Source: Bacteroidia bacterium (GTDB lineage Bacteria; Bacteroidota; Bacteroidia; Flavobacteriales; Flavobacteriaceae). Taken from it: DNA of 7,930 bases. Position 1 is the first letter of the stretch. The number at the start of each line of letters is the position of its first letter. Positions 6,646 to 7,930 of this stretch are shown here, in pieces. The stretch covers positions 1-7,930 of the forward strand of contig JAHHLF010000261.1 in NCBI GenBank assembly GCA_018679315.1, given 5' to 3'. Both the position numbers and the translations under genes were made by a program. The notes below the pieces were generated by a model, which made no database searches, was not told where the DNA came from, and saw nothing but the letters and a program-made list of their open reading frames with translations.

Positions 6646-7302
6646 ATGAGAATTCAATCCTACATAGTAAACACACTCCCGGTTTTTGAAATAAAGGAAA
6701 CCCTGGAAGGGGTAATCCAGTTTTTTAAATACACTACCTATTCACATGTAGCCATCGCCGAGCACGGGAAGTTTGTAGGTGTTTTGGCCGAGCGTGATAT
6801 GGAAATTTTTGAAGCGGATAAGAAGATCGAAGACTCCCGTCATTTAATGGAGGTTGTATCTAGTCCATTTGATTCAACATGGATGGATGTACTGGAATTG
6901 TTTGCCAGAAATGAGGCGAATATCCTGCCAGTCTTAGATGAAGAAGGCAGTGTAATAGGCTATTATGATCTAACGGAGATCGTGGCCATGTTTATTGAGA
7001 TCCCTTTTTTTACGGAACAAGGAGCCATCCTTGTTGTTGCCAAGAAGGCAAGTGATTACAGTTTTAGTGAGATCGCCCAGATCGTTGAAAGTAATAACAC
7101 CAAGTTGATAGGTGCCTTTATTACAGACGCCAGGGAAGAAGTGGTACAGATTACAGTAAAGCTGGGGGCCGGAAATTTGAATGAAGTTGTTCAGACGTTC
7201 CGCAGATATGATTATAGTATTCTCTTTGGAAGCAAAGACGATCAGTTCCTCAAAGACTTAAAACAGCGTTCGGATTATCTGAACAAATACCTTAACGTTT
7301 AG
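6646..7302 (+). CDS. CBS-domain pair protein with ACT-like C-terminus (AcuB-like architecture)
   Basis: Probable cytoplasmic ligand-sensing protein of 218 residues. Two tandem CBS motifs are visible: the first with SHVAIAEHGKFVGVLAERDM (33-52), the second with ANILPVLDEEGSVIGYYDL (91-109). CBS pairs commonly bind AMP, ATP, NAD or related adenosine ligands. Residues about 124-195 form a beta-alpha-beta-beta-alpha-beta pattern (GAILVVAKK, FSEIAQIVESN, KLIGAFITD, VVQITVKLG) resembling an ACT-type regulatory domain. There is no enzymatic domain, transporter segment or signal peptide, so a regulatory role is inferred rather than shown. It lies six bases upstream of nadK on the same strand and almost certainly shares its transcript, which makes NAD kinase or NADP supply a plausible target. 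The start is the first ATG after the divergent intergenic region. Confidence 0.85.
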   Translation: MRIQSYIVNTLPVFEIKETLEGVIQFFKYTTYSHVAIAEHGKFVGVLAERDMEIFEADKKIEDSRHLMEVVSSPFDSTWMDVLELFARNEANILPVLDEEGSVIGYYDLTEIVAMFIEIPFFTEQGAILVVAKKASDYSFSEIAQIVESNNTKLIGAFITDAREEVVQITVKLGAGNLNEVVQTFRRYDYSILFGSKDDQFLKDLKQRSDYLNKYLNV

Positions 7303-7308
7303 TACGCG

Positions 7309-7930
7309 ATGAAAGTAGCCATCTATGGCCAGCAATACCCCCAGGAAGCGGGGTCTAACATAATGGAACTGCTTCATGAACTGGAAAAGAACCAGGTCCA
7401 GATCGCAGTAGAACGCTCTTTTTTAGAAACCATTCAAGCTCAGGAGAAATGCAAAGACTATACAGTTTTTACGCATCATGAGGGATTGGATTCCAGTTTT
7501 GACCTTTTCATCAGTATCGGGGGAGATGGAACAATACTAAGAGCTGTAACTTATATCGGGAAATTAGGTATTCCGATTGTTGGGGTTAATACTGGCAGAC
7601 TGGGTTTTCTTTCGATTATCAAAAAGAATGAGGTCAAAGACCTCGTACAGGATTTTATTTCAGGAAATTATTCTATTGTAGAACGTAGCCTGGTTCAGAT
7701 ACGAACAGATGGTGAAATCCCTGAATTCGATGGAAGATATTATGCATTAAATGAAGTGACGGTTAGCAGGAAGGACACCACATCCATGATCACTGTGGAG
7801 ACTCACCTCGATGATGAATACCTGACGTCATATTGGTCAGACGGACTTATAGTTGCCACCCCGACCGGTTCTACAGGATATAGTCTGAGTTGTGGAGGTC
7901 CGGTCTTGATGCCTTCGGTGAAATCTTTAG
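7309..7930 (+). CDS. nadK: NAD kinase, N-terminal 207 residues (3' end outside window)
   Basis: Phosphorylates NAD to NADP with ATP or polyphosphate, setting the cytoplasmic NADP(H) pool. Visible motifs are the nucleotide-binding GGDGT at 71-75 within FDLFISIGGDGTILRA, the VNTGRLGFL segment at 93-101, the NAD-contacting NE at 148-149, and the glycine-rich conserved stretch GLIVATPTGSTGYS at 179-192 followed by CGGP. The N-terminus MKVAIYGQQY matches the first beta strand of the family. Bacterial members are typically about 290 residues, so roughly two thirds is present and the C-terminus is cut by the window edge. The start follows the CBS gene stop by six bases with no clear Shine-Dalgarno sequence, consistent with a two-gene or longer operon. 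Confidence 0.96.
   Translation, partial: MKVAIYGQQYPQEAGSNIMELLHELEKNQVQIAVERSFLETIQAQEKCKDYTVFTHHEGLDSSFDLFISIGGDGTILRAVTYIGKLGIPIVGVNTGRLGFLSIIKKNEVKDLVQDFISGNYSIVERSLVQIRTDGEIPEFDGRYYALNEVTVSRKDTTSMITVETHLDDEYLTSYWSDGLIVATPTGSTGYSLSCGGPVLMPSVKSL

Overview
The window reads as ordinary core chromosome of a member of the Bacteroidota, most likely a Flavobacteriia. Four things point there. The proteins have the family style of that class: ClpP beginning MDYTKEF, PdxJ with NINK in place of NIDH, and a degenerate trigger factor. Two promoters match the Bacteroidota pattern TTG-N19/20-TAnnTTTG. A large lipoprotein has an acidic stretch just after the lipobox cysteine. Most start codons lack a Shine-Dalgarno sequence. 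The genus cannot be fixed from the sequence. I saw no mobile element, CRISPR array, tRNA, rRNA or defence system.

Positions 1-2820 (minus strand) hold the proteostasis cluster tig-clpP-clpX. It encodes trigger factor, the ClpP peptidase with an intact Ser129/His154/Asp203 triad, and the N-terminal half of the ClpX unfoldase, which is cut by the window edge. A consensus promoter precedes tig. A strong intrinsic terminator lies between tig and clpP, with only 23 bases from its U-tract to the clpP start, so clpP-clpX expression may depend on read-through or attenuation.

Positions 2903-4951 (minus strand) hold two envelope genes. One encodes a small four-helix membrane protein of the 'phage holin family' (PF04020-like). 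The other encodes a 543-residue SGNH/GDSL-type hydrolase lipoprotein, probably surface- or periplasm-exposed, driven by a clear consensus promoter. The terminator of the lipoprotein gene overlaps the first ATG of the small membrane gene's open frame, so the real start is probably nine codons downstream.

Positions 5071-6557 (minus strand) hold pdxJ (vitamin B6 synthesis), coupled by an ATGA overlap to a YbfF-like alpha/beta hydrolase. Positions 6646-7930 (plus strand) are divergent from these and hold a CBS-pair/ACT-like protein followed six bases later by nadK (NAD kinase), which is cut by the right edge. The 88-base AT-rich gap at 6558-6645 must carry promoters for both directions.

The points most worth a second look are regulatory or architectural: terminators pressed against the next start codon, the linked nucleotide-sensor and NAD kinase pair, the PdxJ-hydrolase coupling, and the unusually large SGNH lipoprotein. 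I did not find evidence of a new multi-gene system.
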